DNA of 22,785 bases from Ruminococcaceae bacterium FB2012 (GCA_900104495.1 FMXS01000029.1:1-22785); one strand, 5' to 3'; positions 1 to 8,289 are shown, numbered from the stretch's first letter. Numbers and translations: made by a program. The notes: generated by a model not told the origin, from the letters alone.

Positions 1-210
1 GAGTTCTATAAGAAAATGCTTGACGGCGAGCAGATACTCATGCCGAAGCACCTGCTCATGACAATGGCGAAAAGACGTGCAGCAGACTATTACAGGAGCT
101 TCACACCGACAGAAGATATTGATGACCACATAGCCATTTGCGACGAGAAGGCTCTGCGGGAACTCGAAAATGACGACAGCTTTGAATACGAGCAGATCAT
201 GAAGCTGTGA
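1..210 (+). CDS. C-terminal part of a protein, possibly sigma-70 region-2-like
   Basis: The frame is open from base 1, so the gene starts outside the window; 69 residues are visible before a TGA at 208-210. The stretch with PKHLLMTMAKRRAADYYRS resembles the end of sigma-70 region 2 (a helix ending in an A-x-D-Y-x-R type motif), after which an acidic tail follows. No region 4 is present before the stop, which is odd for a working sigma factor. Moving to the frame one base back after about base 206 gives another 22 codons ending in TAA near 272 (reading VTFDPARTLDLALTIPYQ), so a single lost base could have shortened the protein. The family assignment is a weak inference from a short fragment. 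Confidence 0.5.
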   Translation, partial: EFYKKMLDGEQILMPKHLLMTMAKRRAADYYRSFTPTEDIDDHIAICDEKALRELENDDSFEYEQIMKL

Positions 211-339
211 CCTTTGACCCGGCAAGAACTCTTGATCTTGCCCTGACGATACCCTATCAGAGTGAACACTAAGATGAGACCGGGGAACAAAACACTCTGA
301 CCGATGGACCGACCGTTCGGGAACGATGCAAATAATTCG

Positions 340-420
340 GCGGAAAATGCTCTCCCCGCCGCAGGCGACGGAGAAGCATTTTCCGCATTTCTTCGAGCCG
401 CCGAAAGGCGGCGGGGAAAT
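340..420. repeat. Intergenic double-hairpin element
   Basis: An 11-bp perfect inverted repeat (GCGGAAAATGC at 340-350, GCATTTTCCGC at 376-386) with inner CTCC/GGAG pairing is followed at once by a second hairpin with a GAAA tetraloop (CCGCC 398-402, GGCGG 407-411) flanked by ATTTC and GAAAT. No T-run follows, so it is not a classic terminator. The order of the two hairpins and the GCATTTCnnCGAGCC junction recur in the 6878-7062 element. The rest of the gap 211-485 shows no gene and no promoter that I can support. Confidence 0.6.
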
Positions 421-485
421 ACATAGATAAAGCGAGCAATACACATCATGACCGGAAGAAATGAATAAGAAGGAACTGAGAAAGT

Positions 486-2552
486 ATGAAAAAGAAATAC
501 CTTGTTTTACTGGCTGCACTGACGATGCTTGTTACAGCCGCCTCCTGCGGCTCCGGGGACAGCTCCTCCGGGACGGGCTCGTCTGCCGGGGAGAGCACCT
601 CGTCCGCTGCGGAGGCGAAGGCTTCAACAGCTGACACTTCTTCAGCCGCCGACACCGCTTCGGCTCCCGCTGAGAGCTCCGGGGAAGTCTCCGAGGCTCC
701 CGCCGACGACCTGCCTGCTATGGACTCGGCCTACAAGGTGCTTGACTGTCTGGATGTTGAGGGCACCCCCTCGGAGATCTTTTCCTGCGGGAACACTGTC
801 GCCGTTCAGTGCCATACCACTGACAAGGACGGTCATTGGGCTGTAAAATACTATATCGTCGATGCAGTGAAGGATGAGCTCATCCGCACTGTTGATGCCG
901 GCAATGACATGGAGATACTTCTCGGGACAGATGCCGAGGGCGGCCTGACTGCCATGATCTGGAAGGATTGGGTAAACGAGTCGGACGATCCGCAGCAGCT
1001 GGTGTTCTACAAGCCCGACGGCACCCGTAATGCGGTGGAATACAACGGCGATCTGATGTTCGTGAAATGCGATCTTTCGGGGCAGCTGTACGACCTCGGC
1101 AAGGGCGTCGCTAAGCTCGGCTCAGACCTGAGCAGGGAAGTCATCTTTGACTGCATTGAAGCAGAGGAAACACAGATCCTTGATGTTTCGAGGGACAGAG
1201 CCGTCGTATCATACTTGAAAGACAGCTTTACGCAGCCGACGACGCTGATGCTGGCAGACACCTCGACAGGCAAGGAGATAACGGAGCTTGAAGCTGCACA
1301 CGTTACAGATGTTGACGGCGCAGGGGACTATGTGGTCGTGACCTGCATCCCTGATTACGAGACCTACGATTACTACACCTCCGTGTATGAAAAGGAGACC
1401 GGCAAGCTTTTATGGACCTGGTCCGAAGAGCACGAAGGCATAAGATATGATTTCTATGAAGGCAGCAGCTACGGAGTGAACTGCGGGAACACGGAGATCA
1501 TCGATCCGCTGACCTATAATTTCCTGAGAGTTTCCGACGGCGCAACGGGCACCCTCAAGCCCGATATCCCCGATGTAGTCAGGATAACGACTGCCTCAGT
1601 CACTTCGGCGGACAGGCTCATAAGCGCCGTAGCAGTCGGGGACCTTCAAAAGAACGATACTAAGGTCAAGCTCGTTATGATCGACCCCGCACAGGTGAAC
1701 TTCGACGGCTCTGTGGAAAAATGCGACCCCTATAAGTATTCCGAAGAAACAGGATACAAGTGCGGCGATAAGTTCAAGGAGCTTAGAGCCAAAGCCGATG
1801 CGCTCGAAGAGAAATACGGCGTCAGAATACTCATAGGCGACGAGGTGCCCTGTCTCGACGAAACAAATGACGCTTATCGCTATGTTTCCGCCGAGGGCGG
1901 AGAATGGGCCGGATCGGGATACTCGGATACCGAAGCAGCGCTGAATTCTCTCGACAAGAGGATGGGAGAATATCCCGAGGGCTTCTTTGACGAGTTCAAG
2001 GCAAGGGGCAAGGGCGGTATCTGCATAGCCCTTGCCGGGGATCTTGCCGATAAATACACCGATTCTTCATTTGCGGCAGCCGGTCAGACTTACTGCTACG
2101 GGCTGTGGACGATAATTCCGGTGATAACGGATTATGCCGATCATGCTTTAAATCATGAGATGTTCCACGCCGTAGAATTTTTGGTCGATGACAGGGTCGG
2201 CGCGATCGATGAGGATGAATGGAACGCACTCAACCCCGAGGGCTTTGAATACTCAAAAGACTTTGACGGCTATGCCGACGGAGAAATGAGCAGCGATCAT
2301 ATCTACGGTTATGACGATGATCCTTATTTCGCCAGAGATTACGGAAAGGTAACTCCCCTTGAGGACAGAGCCACGCTGATCGAGATGCTTTTCACTGATG
2401 CCTATAACGATCCTGCCGAATACAGGGACTATATCGAGGACATCACCGAAAAAAGTCCGCATCTGAAAGCCAAGATAGATTTCCTCGCCGACTGGACAAA
2501 ACAGCTCTTCGGATATGTTTACTGGGAGAAGATGCTGGGGACAGAGACTTAA
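486..2552 (+). CDS. Large lipoprotein with propeller-like N-terminal part and zincin metallopeptidase-like C-terminal domain
   Basis: 688 residues. The start is set by AAGGAA at 470-475, 10 bases upstream. Residues 1-21 form a lipoprotein signal peptide (KKK, hydrophobic core, VTAASC with Cys21 as the lipidated residue), followed by a Ser/Ala/Glu-rich linker to about residue 75 that would lift the protein off the membrane. Residues about 80-400 read as beta-rich repeats of propeller type (short strands with turns such as STGKEIT and KETGKLLWTW), which is inference. The C-terminal part carries HEMFH at 557-561, a zincin HExxH site, and EDRA at 626-629, placed where a third zinc ligand (Glu626) could lie. 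A surface peptidase is therefore likely; the substrate is unknown. It converges on the papain-like protease downstream, with a 63-bp gap holding GC-rich imperfect hairpins but no T-run. Confidence 0.85.
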   Translation: MKKKYLVLLAALTMLVTAASCGSGDSSSGTGSSAGESTSSAAEAKASTADTSSAADTASAPAESSGEVSEAPADDLPAMDSAYKVLDCLDVEGTPSEIFSCGNTVAVQCHTTDKDGHWAVKYYIVDAVKDELIRTVDAGNDMEILLGTDAEGGLTAMIWKDWVNESDDPQQLVFYKPDGTRNAVEYNGDLMFVKCDLSGQLYDLGKGVAKLGSDLSREVIFDCIEAEETQILDVSRDRAVVSYLKDSFTQPTTLMLADTSTGKEITELEAAHVTDVDGAGDYVVVTCIPDYETYDYYTSVYEKETGKLLWTWSEEHEGIRYDFYEGSSYGVNCGNTEIIDPLTYNFLRVSDGATGTLKPDIPDVVRITTASVTSADRLISAVAVGDLQKNDTKVKLVMIDPAQVNFDGSVEKCDPYKYSEETGYKCGDKFKELRAKADALEEKYGVRILIGDEVPCLDETNDAYRYVSAEGGEWAGSGYSDTEAALNSLDKRMGEYPEGFFDEFKARGKGGICIALAGDLADKYTDSSFAAAGQTYCYGLWTIIPVITDYADHALNHEMFHAVEFLVDDRVGAIDEDEWNALNPEGFEYSKDFDGYADGEMSSDHIYGYDDDPYFARDYGKVTPLEDRATLIEMLFTDAYNDPAEYRDYIEDITEKSPHLKAKIDFLADWTKQLFGYVYWEKMLGTET

Positions 2553-2615
2553 ACCCGACCGGGGCGTGTCCCCATGCTCCAAGGGACGGTCGTACAAAAG
2601 GGGCTGCTACAATTA

Positions 2616-5345
2616 TCAGCTTCTCTTTTTCACAAGTATCGTTCCCAGCACAGCTGCGGCTGCGATCACGGCTGCTCCCGATGCCGCGCCGGTCTTGGGG
2701 TTATCGCTCTTATCGGAGGAGTCTTCCTTCGGGGGAGCTTTTTCTTTTTCCGGCTCACTGTCGGAAGTGCTGTCGGGTTCGCTGTCAGACTCGCTCTCGG
2801 AGCTGCTGTCGGGCTCGCTTTCCGATTCACTGTCGGGTTCGCTCTCGGAGCTGTCATCGGGCTCGGGTGCGGTCACATAGGCTCTCACCGTGGTGTTATT
2901 GAGGGCGTCAAGCAGCTCGAACTCCAGGTATGAACCGTCATAGGCCATTGTATAGACCTGAACGGTGTTCTCGAAGTAACCTCTTTCAAGGTCGCTCTCG
3001 GTCACGGTGTAGGTGTATTCAAACTCTGCGGACTCACCAGGGGCAAGCTCGTCCAGGCTGCCGATCAGCCGCCCGCCGGCAAATACGTCGCAGCTCCCGG
3101 TCTCTTTGTTCAGCTCCTTTGTGAGCGTCACGGTGCAGACCACCTCGTCGCCGGGATTATAGGGTTCATCCTGCGGTTCCTTGATCCTGTGGTCGGCGGA
3201 GAAGTAAGCATATTCCGTATAGGCATGGATCGCAAAATTGTCAAATGCGGTATTCTCCGCAAGATCCGTTCCTGCATGGTCGGGTCTCACACCGCAGGAG
3301 CGCATACCTTCTCTCACATCGACCCAGTCGAACCATTCACCCTCGTAATAAACAAAGCTCTCGCCCCGGTTGACGATATCGCGGCAGAAGGATAAAGAGT
3401 AAGGGATAAAGCCTTCCTCGCTTCCGTGCTCCTCTGTATACTTGGCTTTATCGTCCTCATACTGTTGCATAGCCTTCGCTTCGAGCAGGCCGTCCTTGAA
3501 TATGATCTCCTGCTTTCCGTCCCTGCACTCTGAGGTGACGACGACGGAGAAGGATGTACCCTTTTTCATATATACAGGTTCGGGAAGGTCGGTGTTGTGG
3601 TATCCCGCATACTGACCGCTGACGGTCATGCTTGCGGCAAGGGTGCCGTCGGTGGGGCCGGAAGGATCGTCGTTCAGGATATACACATCATACTTGACCG
3701 TGTTGTTCGGGTGGCTGTAGATCATACCCAGTGAAACGAGCTTCTGGTCATACTCGCACTTATATACATTTGCCGAGGCGATCTCATCTTCTCTGCAGGT
3801 CATCACCCATAAGGAATTCATAAGATCGTACTGATGCTCAAAGCTCACCGAAAGCTTTTCTTCCTCTTCACCGTCGGGATCCGGCAGTTTCAGGTCCATA
3901 GTAGGGGACAGACCCAGAGACTGATCGTAATAGGAGATATAAAAATATCCGTCACCGTTGTTGCCGAAATATTTATATGTGTCCCTGGAGCCCCAGCTGT
4001 TCTTGGCAATGAACGCGCCGTTGCCCTTGAGAGTGCCTTTGGGGTCGTAGAAATATTCCTTTGGAAAATCATCGTCGTACCCGACAACGGTAACAGAGTG
4101 ATTGGCCGAGAGAGTCTTGTTTATGCTTTCGGGGTCGTCGGGGTCATAGTCGGCGTCGTAGCAGTAATAACACATACTGTCGCATTTATATTGGTTATCT
4201 GTTATTTCGCCGTTTTTGTCTATGTAATTGAATCTGCGGTTTTCGTCTGTCGGCCCGGTCGATACATAATTTAAAGAGAGAGCTACCGCTCTGCCGTTTA
4301 ATATCTCATTTTTCATGCAGTTGAGAACATTCTCATCAAAATAATATTCTCCCGTGTCCGGATCCTTGGCGGCAAGTCTCTGCATACAGTTGAAGTTTTC
4401 GATCGTATAGTCCGAGAACCGGTAGGCTTCATCCACAGACCAGTCCAGATCCTTCGGTGCCTCTCCGTCTGCCGAATAATCCCAGTATCTTCCGTTGCCG
4501 ACATACCAGTATGAGCCGCCCGCCGGGCGCACTATCCGTCCGAGCAGCGTCTCGTCGGAGATGATCTCAAGGAATTCCGCTTTGGAGCTGAAAGGTATTT
4601 TTTCTTCCTTGTCTTTATCGAAGAGAGGATCATCTTCGGTATCTTCACACACATCGGGGTCGTTTATGACCTCATAGATCGTTACGGTCCCGCTCATATA
4701 TACATCGTCAAGATTGGGCACAAGGCTCTCATCCACCGGCCCCTGACCCGTTGACAGCATACTGAGTACATTATCGGTATCGCCGCCGGTGAAGATCTCA
4801 TTGAAGATAAGTTTCAGATCCGGGTCTTCCTTCAGCATTTCAAGATAAGCAGCGTAACGAACGGTGCCCTCGCCGGTCTGCGAAGGGTAGAGGCTGTTTT
4901 CTCCCAGCTGGGCGGCGACGAACCATGCGAACTGGCGCTCGGAAAAATCGGGTATCACCGACTCATCGCATTCATTGAGATCTATGCCCAGCTCGTAAAG
5001 CAGATCGGTCTCCAGACAGGCCGTGGCTGTGAATGCCCAGCAGTTCGGCGCATTGCGCTGGTCCTTTACGGGAGTGACATAATTCTTTCCGTCAACATCC
5101 CGCAGATCGAACTTTCTCAGTGCGGGAGCGGGAACGGTTATATCGGAGCCCGGGATGGTGGGGGCGTAATCGGTGTCGATCATCGAAGCGGCACAGCTTC
5201 TGCCGAGTTTATCGAGCTTTTCTTCATAGCTCAGCTCCGCATCGGGAGCGCCGTCCTCGGCGAATGACGTGAACGCAGCCGGCTGAGCCGCACAGGCCAG
5301 CATCATCAGAGCAGCGGCAGCGGAAACGATCTTTTTTGTTCTCAT
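2616..5345 (-). CDS. Secreted papain-fold (C1-type) cysteine protease with sortase-type anchor
   Basis: 909 residues from the ATG at 5345, chosen over an upstream in-frame ATG at 5375 because AAGGAG lies about 10 bases before it and a signal peptide (MRTKKIVSAA start, cleavage near FTSFA-ED, residue 30) begins there. The mature N-terminus leads into the C1 peptidase core: oxyanion Gln96, catalytic Cys102 in NCWAF, His416 in ANHSVTVVGYD and Asn449 in AKNSWG. The large insert between Cys and His (residues 110-415) is longer than in papain. After the catalytic core comes a beta-rich region (about 500-640) of the kind called lectin-like in bacterial C1 proteases, then a probable beta-sandwich domain. 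The end is a Ser/Asp/Glu/Pro stalk, NPKTG at 882-886, a hydrophobic segment and KKRS, matching a sortase sorting signal with an Asn variant. It has its own promoter and is monocistronic. Confidence 0.9.
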   Translation of the reverse strand: MRTKKIVSAAAALMMLACAAQPAAFTSFAEDGAPDAELSYEEKLDKLGRSCAASMIDTDYAPTIPGSDITVPAPALRKFDLRDVDGKNYVTPVKDQRNAPNCWAFTATACLETDLLYELGIDLNECDESVIPDFSERQFAWFVAAQLGENSLYPSQTGEGTVRYAAYLEMLKEDPDLKLIFNEIFTGGDTDNVLSMLSTGQGPVDESLVPNLDDVYMSGTVTIYEVINDPDVCEDTEDDPLFDKDKEEKIPFSSKAEFLEIISDETLLGRIVRPAGGSYWYVGNGRYWDYSADGEAPKDLDWSVDEAYRFSDYTIENFNCMQRLAAKDPDTGEYYFDENVLNCMKNEILNGRAVALSLNYVSTGPTDENRRFNYIDKNGEITDNQYKCDSMCYYCYDADYDPDDPESINKTLSANHSVTVVGYDDDFPKEYFYDPKGTLKGNGAFIAKNSWGSRDTYKYFGNNGDGYFYISYYDQSLGLSPTMDLKLPDPDGEEEEKLSVSFEHQYDLMNSLWVMTCREDEIASANVYKCEYDQKLVSLGMIYSHPNNTVKYDVYILNDDPSGPTDGTLAASMTVSGQYAGYHNTDLPEPVYMKKGTSFSVVVTSECRDGKQEIIFKDGLLEAKAMQQYEDDKAKYTEEHGSEEGFIPYSLSFCRDIVNRGESFVYYEGEWFDWVDVREGMRSCGVRPDHAGTDLAENTAFDNFAIHAYTEYAYFSADHRIKEPQDEPYNPGDEVVCTVTLTKELNKETGSCDVFAGGRLIGSLDELAPGESAEFEYTYTVTESDLERGYFENTVQVYTMAYDGSYLEFELLDALNNTTVRAYVTAPEPDDSSESEPDSESESEPDSSSESESDSEPDSTSDSEPEKEKAPPKEDSSDKSDNPKTGAASGAAVIAAAAVLGTILVKKRS

Positions 5346-5409
5346 ATCCTTCGATCTCCTTCTTAGCATATACATCCTTTGGGTTTATATGCTGTGGTCT
5401 TATGTTCTG

Positions 5410-5438
5410 ATTATACTACAGATCGCTCCTTTTTGCAA
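5410..5438 (-). promoter_or_regulatory. Sigma-A promoter of the C1 protease gene
   Basis: Read on the minus strand: TTGCAA (5438-5433), 17-bp spacer, TATAAT (5415-5410). It lies about 65 bp upstream of the chosen start codon at 5345. Confidence 0.75.
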
Positions 5439-5542
5439 GAGGTTTTTTGCGGTGTCGGCAGAAGATAATGAACAGTGAACAGAAAAGGGAGTCCGCTGCG
5501 CGGACGATTTTAATATCATCGACACAGACGGTTTTTTCTGAA

Positions 5543-5571
5543 TTGACTTTTGCCGGTATGTATGATATAAT
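5543..5571 (+). promoter_or_regulatory. Sigma-A promoter of the lipoprotein/SDR operon
   Basis: TTGACT (5543-5548), 17-bp spacer, TATAAT (5566-5571) with an extended TGA just upstream of the -10. It lies 32 bp before the GTG start at 5604. A short GTCCGC/GCGGAC hairpin at 5492-5506 precedes it. Together with the divergent promoter at 5410-5438 this accounts for most of the 5346-5603 gap. Confidence 0.85.
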
Positions 5572-5603
5572 ACAAACAAATCCATGAGAATGGGGAGATA
5601 GCT

Positions 5604-6059
5604 GTGAAGACAAGAATATTTGCACTTCTGCTCGCCGGAGCCATGACCTTGGCACTTGTTTCCTGCGGGGATCAGAGCCCGTCGTCAGCACAGGACAGCG
5701 CCGCGGAGGGGATGAAGATCCTCGGGCAGGAGTCTGAAAAGGGCGAAAAATATACTCTGTATCTCGGGCTGAACGACAAGGACACCTTTGAACAGAAAAT
5801 CAGCACCGAGGATGCGATCGAAAAGGCCAACAAGATCTGTGCCGCACATTCAGGCGGCTATACGCTGTTCACCGCCAACGGCGGCTGGACAAACGATGAC
5901 GGCACCATAGGCCACGAAAACACCCTCGTGTATATGATCTACGATATCGGCGAGTCCGACCTCAGGGCGATGCTCGATGAGTTTTTAAAGGAATTCAATC
6001 AGAGCTCGGTGCTCGTGGAAAAGACCGAGGCCGCACACATTTACTATTCCGGAAATTAA
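5604..6059 (+). CDS. Small lipoprotein, DUF3574-like
   Basis: 151 residues, starting at GTG with GGGGAG 6-7 bases upstream. Residues 1-21 are a lipoprotein signal peptide with lipobox LVSC (Cys21). The mature part contains EKYTLYLGLNDKDTF, a Gly-rich middle (GGYTLFTANGGWTNDDG) and a C-terminal helix (LRAMLDEFLKEFN). The YTLYLGL start, a Gly-Trp turn in the middle and a late strand resemble DUF3574, a family of unknown function; this is recognition by eye only. It is the first gene of a two-gene operon: the SDR gene starts 17 bases after its stop with its own ribosome binding site. Confidence 0.8.
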   Translation: MKTRIFALLLAGAMTLALVSCGDQSPSSAQDSAAEGMKILGQESEKGEKYTLYLGLNDKDTFEQKISTEDAIEKANKICAAHSGGYTLFTANGGWTNDDGTIGHENTLVYMIYDIGESDLRAMLDEFLKEFNQSSVLVEKTEAAHIYYSGN

Positions 6060-6076
6060 ACCGAAAAGGAGCAGCT

Positions 6077-6877
6077 ATGAAAACTGTAGTTATTACCGGC
6101 AGCTCGAGAGGGCTGGGCTTTGAAATGGCAAAATGCTTCCGCAGATACGGCTGGAACGTTATGCTCAACGGAGTGAACGGGCAGAGGCTCAGATCCGCTG
6201 TGAAGGAATTGAAAAGAATAAAGGGCGGGGGCTCTGTCGCAGGCTTTCGCGCAAGCGCGGCGTCTGCCGATGAGCTGCGGGCTCTTGCGGGCTATGCAAA
6301 AAAGCAGTTTGGAAGGGTGGATATCTGGATAAACAACGCCGGCATAAATCAGCCGATGAAAGCACTCTGGGAGCTTTCATCCGATGAGATCAATGCACTT
6401 ATAGACACCGACCTGCGGGGCGCGGTCATCGGCAGCAAAATAGCGGTGGAGCTCATGAGCGCACAGCCCCGGGGCGGGTTCATCTACAACACCGAGGGCT
6501 ACGGCTGCAACGGTGAGATGATGTCCGGCCTTAATATGTACGGTACCTGCAAGCGCGGAGCGTCCCACTTCACCATAGCGCTTGCAAAGGAGCTTGAGGA
6601 AAGGCACAGCATGGTCAGAGCCGGCAGGCTGTCTCCCGGTATGATGGCGACGGATTTTCTGACAGGTGCCATGGGCGGAGAGCAGAAGATAGAGCTGCCG
6701 GAGAAGACCAAAAAATTCTATAACATCATGGCGGACTACCCCGATGTTGTGGGAGAGTTCCTTGTGAAAAACATGATCCGGAACAGGAAGAACAACGCTC
6801 ATATCAACTGGCTCACACGCCGGAAGGTCGCTGCCCGCTTTATGACAGCAGGCTTCCGTAAGCGGGACTATTTTTAG
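6077..6877 (+). CDS. Short-chain dehydrogenase/reductase resembling NYC1/NOL (chlorophyll b reductase-like)
   Basis: 266 residues, AAAGGAG ribosome binding site. It has the Rossmann dinucleotide motif TGSSRGLG (7-14), NNAG (86-89) and the catalytic pair Tyr155/Lys159 in YGTCK, so an NAD(P)-dependent oxidoreductase is clear. The usual catalytic Ser, about 13 residues before the Tyr, is not there; the strand instead reads IYNTEGYGCNG (136-146), like the N-M-D-G-x-G pattern I recall from plant NOL/NYC1. The C-terminal part (FYNIMADYPDVVGEFLV, then INWLTRRK and a final RKRDYF) also follows the tail of that family (FNI-x-x-x-x-P-x-x-V, INYLTP). The natural substrate in a Firmicute is not chlorophyll b by any evidence here; a carbonyl or formyl group on another compound is possible. 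Confidence 0.9.
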   Translation: MKTVVITGSSRGLGFEMAKCFRRYGWNVMLNGVNGQRLRSAVKELKRIKGGGSVAGFRASAASADELRALAGYAKKQFGRVDIWINNAGINQPMKALWELSSDEINALIDTDLRGAVIGSKIAVELMSAQPRGGFIYNTEGYGCNGEMMSGLNMYGTCKRGASHFTIALAKELEERHSMVRAGRLSPGMMATDFLTGAMGGEQKIELPEKTKKFYNIMADYPDVVGEFLVKNMIRNRKNNAHINWLTRRKVAARFMTAGFRKRDYF

Positions 6878-7062
6878 GGGGCTGTTGCCCAGCTTTTCCG
6901 CCGCAAATGGGTGCTCCCCCCCACCGGGGGAGTACCCATTTGCGGCATTTCACCGAGCCTTGGCACAAGGCTCGGTGAAATGCTCGGCTCGTTTCGTGTT
7001 TTTATGCTTACCAAAGTGCAATTCTGCGCGGTTTACAGATACGCTGTTCGTGCAACAGCCCC
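6878..7062. repeat. Inverted-repeat-bounded intergenic element (185 bp) with two strong hairpins
   Basis: The ends are an 11-bp perfect inverted pair, GGGGCTGTTGC (6878-6888) and GCAACAGCCCC (7052-7062). Inside are a long hairpin (GCCGCAAATGGGT paired with ACCCATTTGCGGC, with CTCCCCC/GGGGGAG within) and a second perfect hairpin (TTTCACCGAGCC / GGCTCGGTGAAA). It begins directly after the SDR stop codon and its right edge replaces the 3' end of the lipoprotein gene read from the other side. It codes for nothing convincing. It could be a MITE-like element or a complex transcription-termination block; the same GCAACAGCCCC end recurs at 16219-16229. Confidence 0.6.
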
Positions 7063-7593
7063 AGTCGCCGATAGCAGGGTAGTCGTCGGGGTATTTGTGC
7101 TCGCCGGTCAGCACGAACTCCATGCCCTGCCGGCAGCAGGCCGCCGCATCGGCGATGAATACCGCAAAATAGTCACTGTCGGTGGTGGTGTCGTGAGTGT
7201 AGGCAAAGCTGCCCGTTACCCTGACTTTTTGCCGATGTATTTATCCGGCTCGTTCACCATGTCAAACACCTGTGAGTAGATAAGATTGGGGGTGAGGGTG
7301 GTAAGGTCGATGTCAATGTCGCCGTTGGAGAGGTTCAGTTTCTCAAGCTCCGACGTATCGGGCGCCGAGGGCGTGATGTCGGCAGTGTACTGCGAGACCA
7401 GCTTTTCGGCCTCCGCGATAACTGCGCTGTCGGTTTCATTCAGCGAGACCTCCTCCTGCTTGCTGTCGGCCTGAGATATCTCCGCCGCAGATGAGTTGTC
7501 CTTTGCAAGTATGCTGTCCACCTTCGATGTGTACCCGCAGGCGGTAAGCATGAGCGAAAGCACTGCGAGAAGCACCGGTATCTTCTTTTTCAT
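7063..7593 (-). pseudogene. Lipoprotein gene broken by a frameshift and truncated by a repeat element
   Basis: The start at 7593 has AGGAGGG upstream; the longer reading from 7653 lacks this. Residues 1-19 are a lipoprotein signal peptide (KKK, LMLTAC, Cys19). The open frame stops at 7216 after EPDKYIGKKSG. If one A is added to the five-A run (T5 at 7226-7230 on the plus strand), the frame continues as KVRVTGSFAYTHDTTTD, then FIADAAACCRQGMEFVL and EHKYPDDYPAIGD, clearly the second half of the same protein. This continuation ends at 7063, where the inverted-repeat element begins. The intact family looks like a two-part lipoprotein with a beta-barrel-like C-terminal domain containing AACCRQG; function unknown. 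Confidence 0.75.
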
Positions 7594-7646
7594 TTTTATG
7601 CCCTCCTGAGACATGACTGTTGTGCAAAAAAAGATGACAACGCCTG

Positions 7647-7671
7647 AAACCACGCATTTGCGCGGTTTTTT
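7647..7671 (+). terminator. Possible terminator hairpin
   Basis: AAACCACGCA pairs with TGCGCGGTTT (one mismatch) and is followed by a T-run on the plus strand. No plus-strand gene is visible upstream within 500 bp, so its role is unclear. Confidence 0.35.
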
Positions 7672-7730
7672 GCGTCTCTGGAGACATAAAATCAGTATAG
7701 ATTTCCAGAGATGACATTTGCCCCAAAATA

Positions 7731-7756
7731 GGGGACCTATGGATTCGAACCATGGA
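7731..7756 (-). other. tRNA 3'-end-like fragment (T-arm and acceptor 3' strand)
   Basis: Read on the minus strand, ATGG-TTCGAAT-CCAT forms a T-arm with a canonical seven-base loop, followed by AGGTCCCC like an acceptor 3' strand. The matching 5' acceptor strand (GGGGACC) and a D-arm are not found upstream, so this is not a complete tRNA. Integrases often leave such 3' fragments as attachment-site scars; here that is only a suggestion. The rest of 7672-7860 shows small hairpins (for example TCTCTGGA/TCCAGAGA) and no gene. Confidence 0.3.
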
Positions 7757-7861
7757 TAAACGAATTTTCAGGGGGAGCATCTCAGGCAATTATCAAGCTA
7801 AATAACAGAAAAAGGAATCAAGGATCAACAAAACAGCAAAAAAACATTCACAAACTTATCT

Positions 7862-7918
7862 GCCTGAATTTGTTGGTATCTCACAAAAATAAGGTACCAA
7901 GAGATTCAGGCTTTTTTT
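7862..7918 (+). terminator. Strong rho-independent terminator
   Basis: GCCTGAAT-TTGTTGGTA pairs with TACCAAGAG-ATTCAGGC (ends at 7911), followed by seven T. It sits upstream of the small frameshifted gene and may end transcription of something lost, or act as an attenuator for that gene. Confidence 0.7.
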
Positions 7919-7949
7919 ATTGCCCGAAAAACTATACTAAGAAAGGAAG

Positions 7950-8278
7950 ATGATGCCCATTATGGCTTATGTTGTATGCAAGTCCCAGCAAAAGGAACTC
8001 AGTTCTGATGTTGTTTTTGCCCCTGCACAGGAATCTTCTGAAGCCATGATCCTGTTTAAGAACGCTGAATACGCCTTCAGCCTGTATGCTTCGGTTCATT
8101 CTGAGCTGTCTTCCGAATGCGCGATATGGGAGAGACTTTCAATCCCACAATAGTTGAAGAAGACGGCGAACAGAGATTTGATAATATCTCGGTGCTGAAC
8201 ATGATCGCAGCCTCGATAGAATATGACCGTTCGATAGGTATGAACAGCACTATGATCCGGATTTCCAACGAGAAATGA
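7950..8278 (+). pseudogene. Small hypothetical protein gene split by a one-base frameshift
   Basis: The start has AAAGGAAG a few bases upstream. The first frame gives 67 residues ending with a stop at 8151-8153. A second frame, open from 8105, continues as FRMRDMGETFNPTIVEEDGE, then RFDNISVLNMIAASIEYDRS to a TGA at 8276-8278. Adding one base near 8105 (for example GAGGCT in place of GAGCT) fuses the two into a single protein of about 109 residues with even composition. No signal peptide and no recognised family. Immediately followed by a terminator. Either a decayed gene or a sequence error. Confidence 0.6.
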
Positions 8279-8289
8279 CCGATAAAAAC

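Noticed and set aside
2616..2880. Long plus-strand reading frames over the end of the C1 protease gene
   Set aside because: They come from the repetitive Ser/Asp/Glu stalk codons of the minus-strand gene and have no ribosome binding site.
7216..7235. Programmed -1 frameshift at the lipoprotein A run
   Set aside because: The site reads C-AAA-AAG, not a full slippery heptamer, and the downstream part is itself truncated, so an ordinary frameshift or error is simpler.
7721..7800. A complete tRNA gene on the minus strand
   Set aside because: No matching 5' acceptor strand, D-arm or paired anticodon stem could be found.
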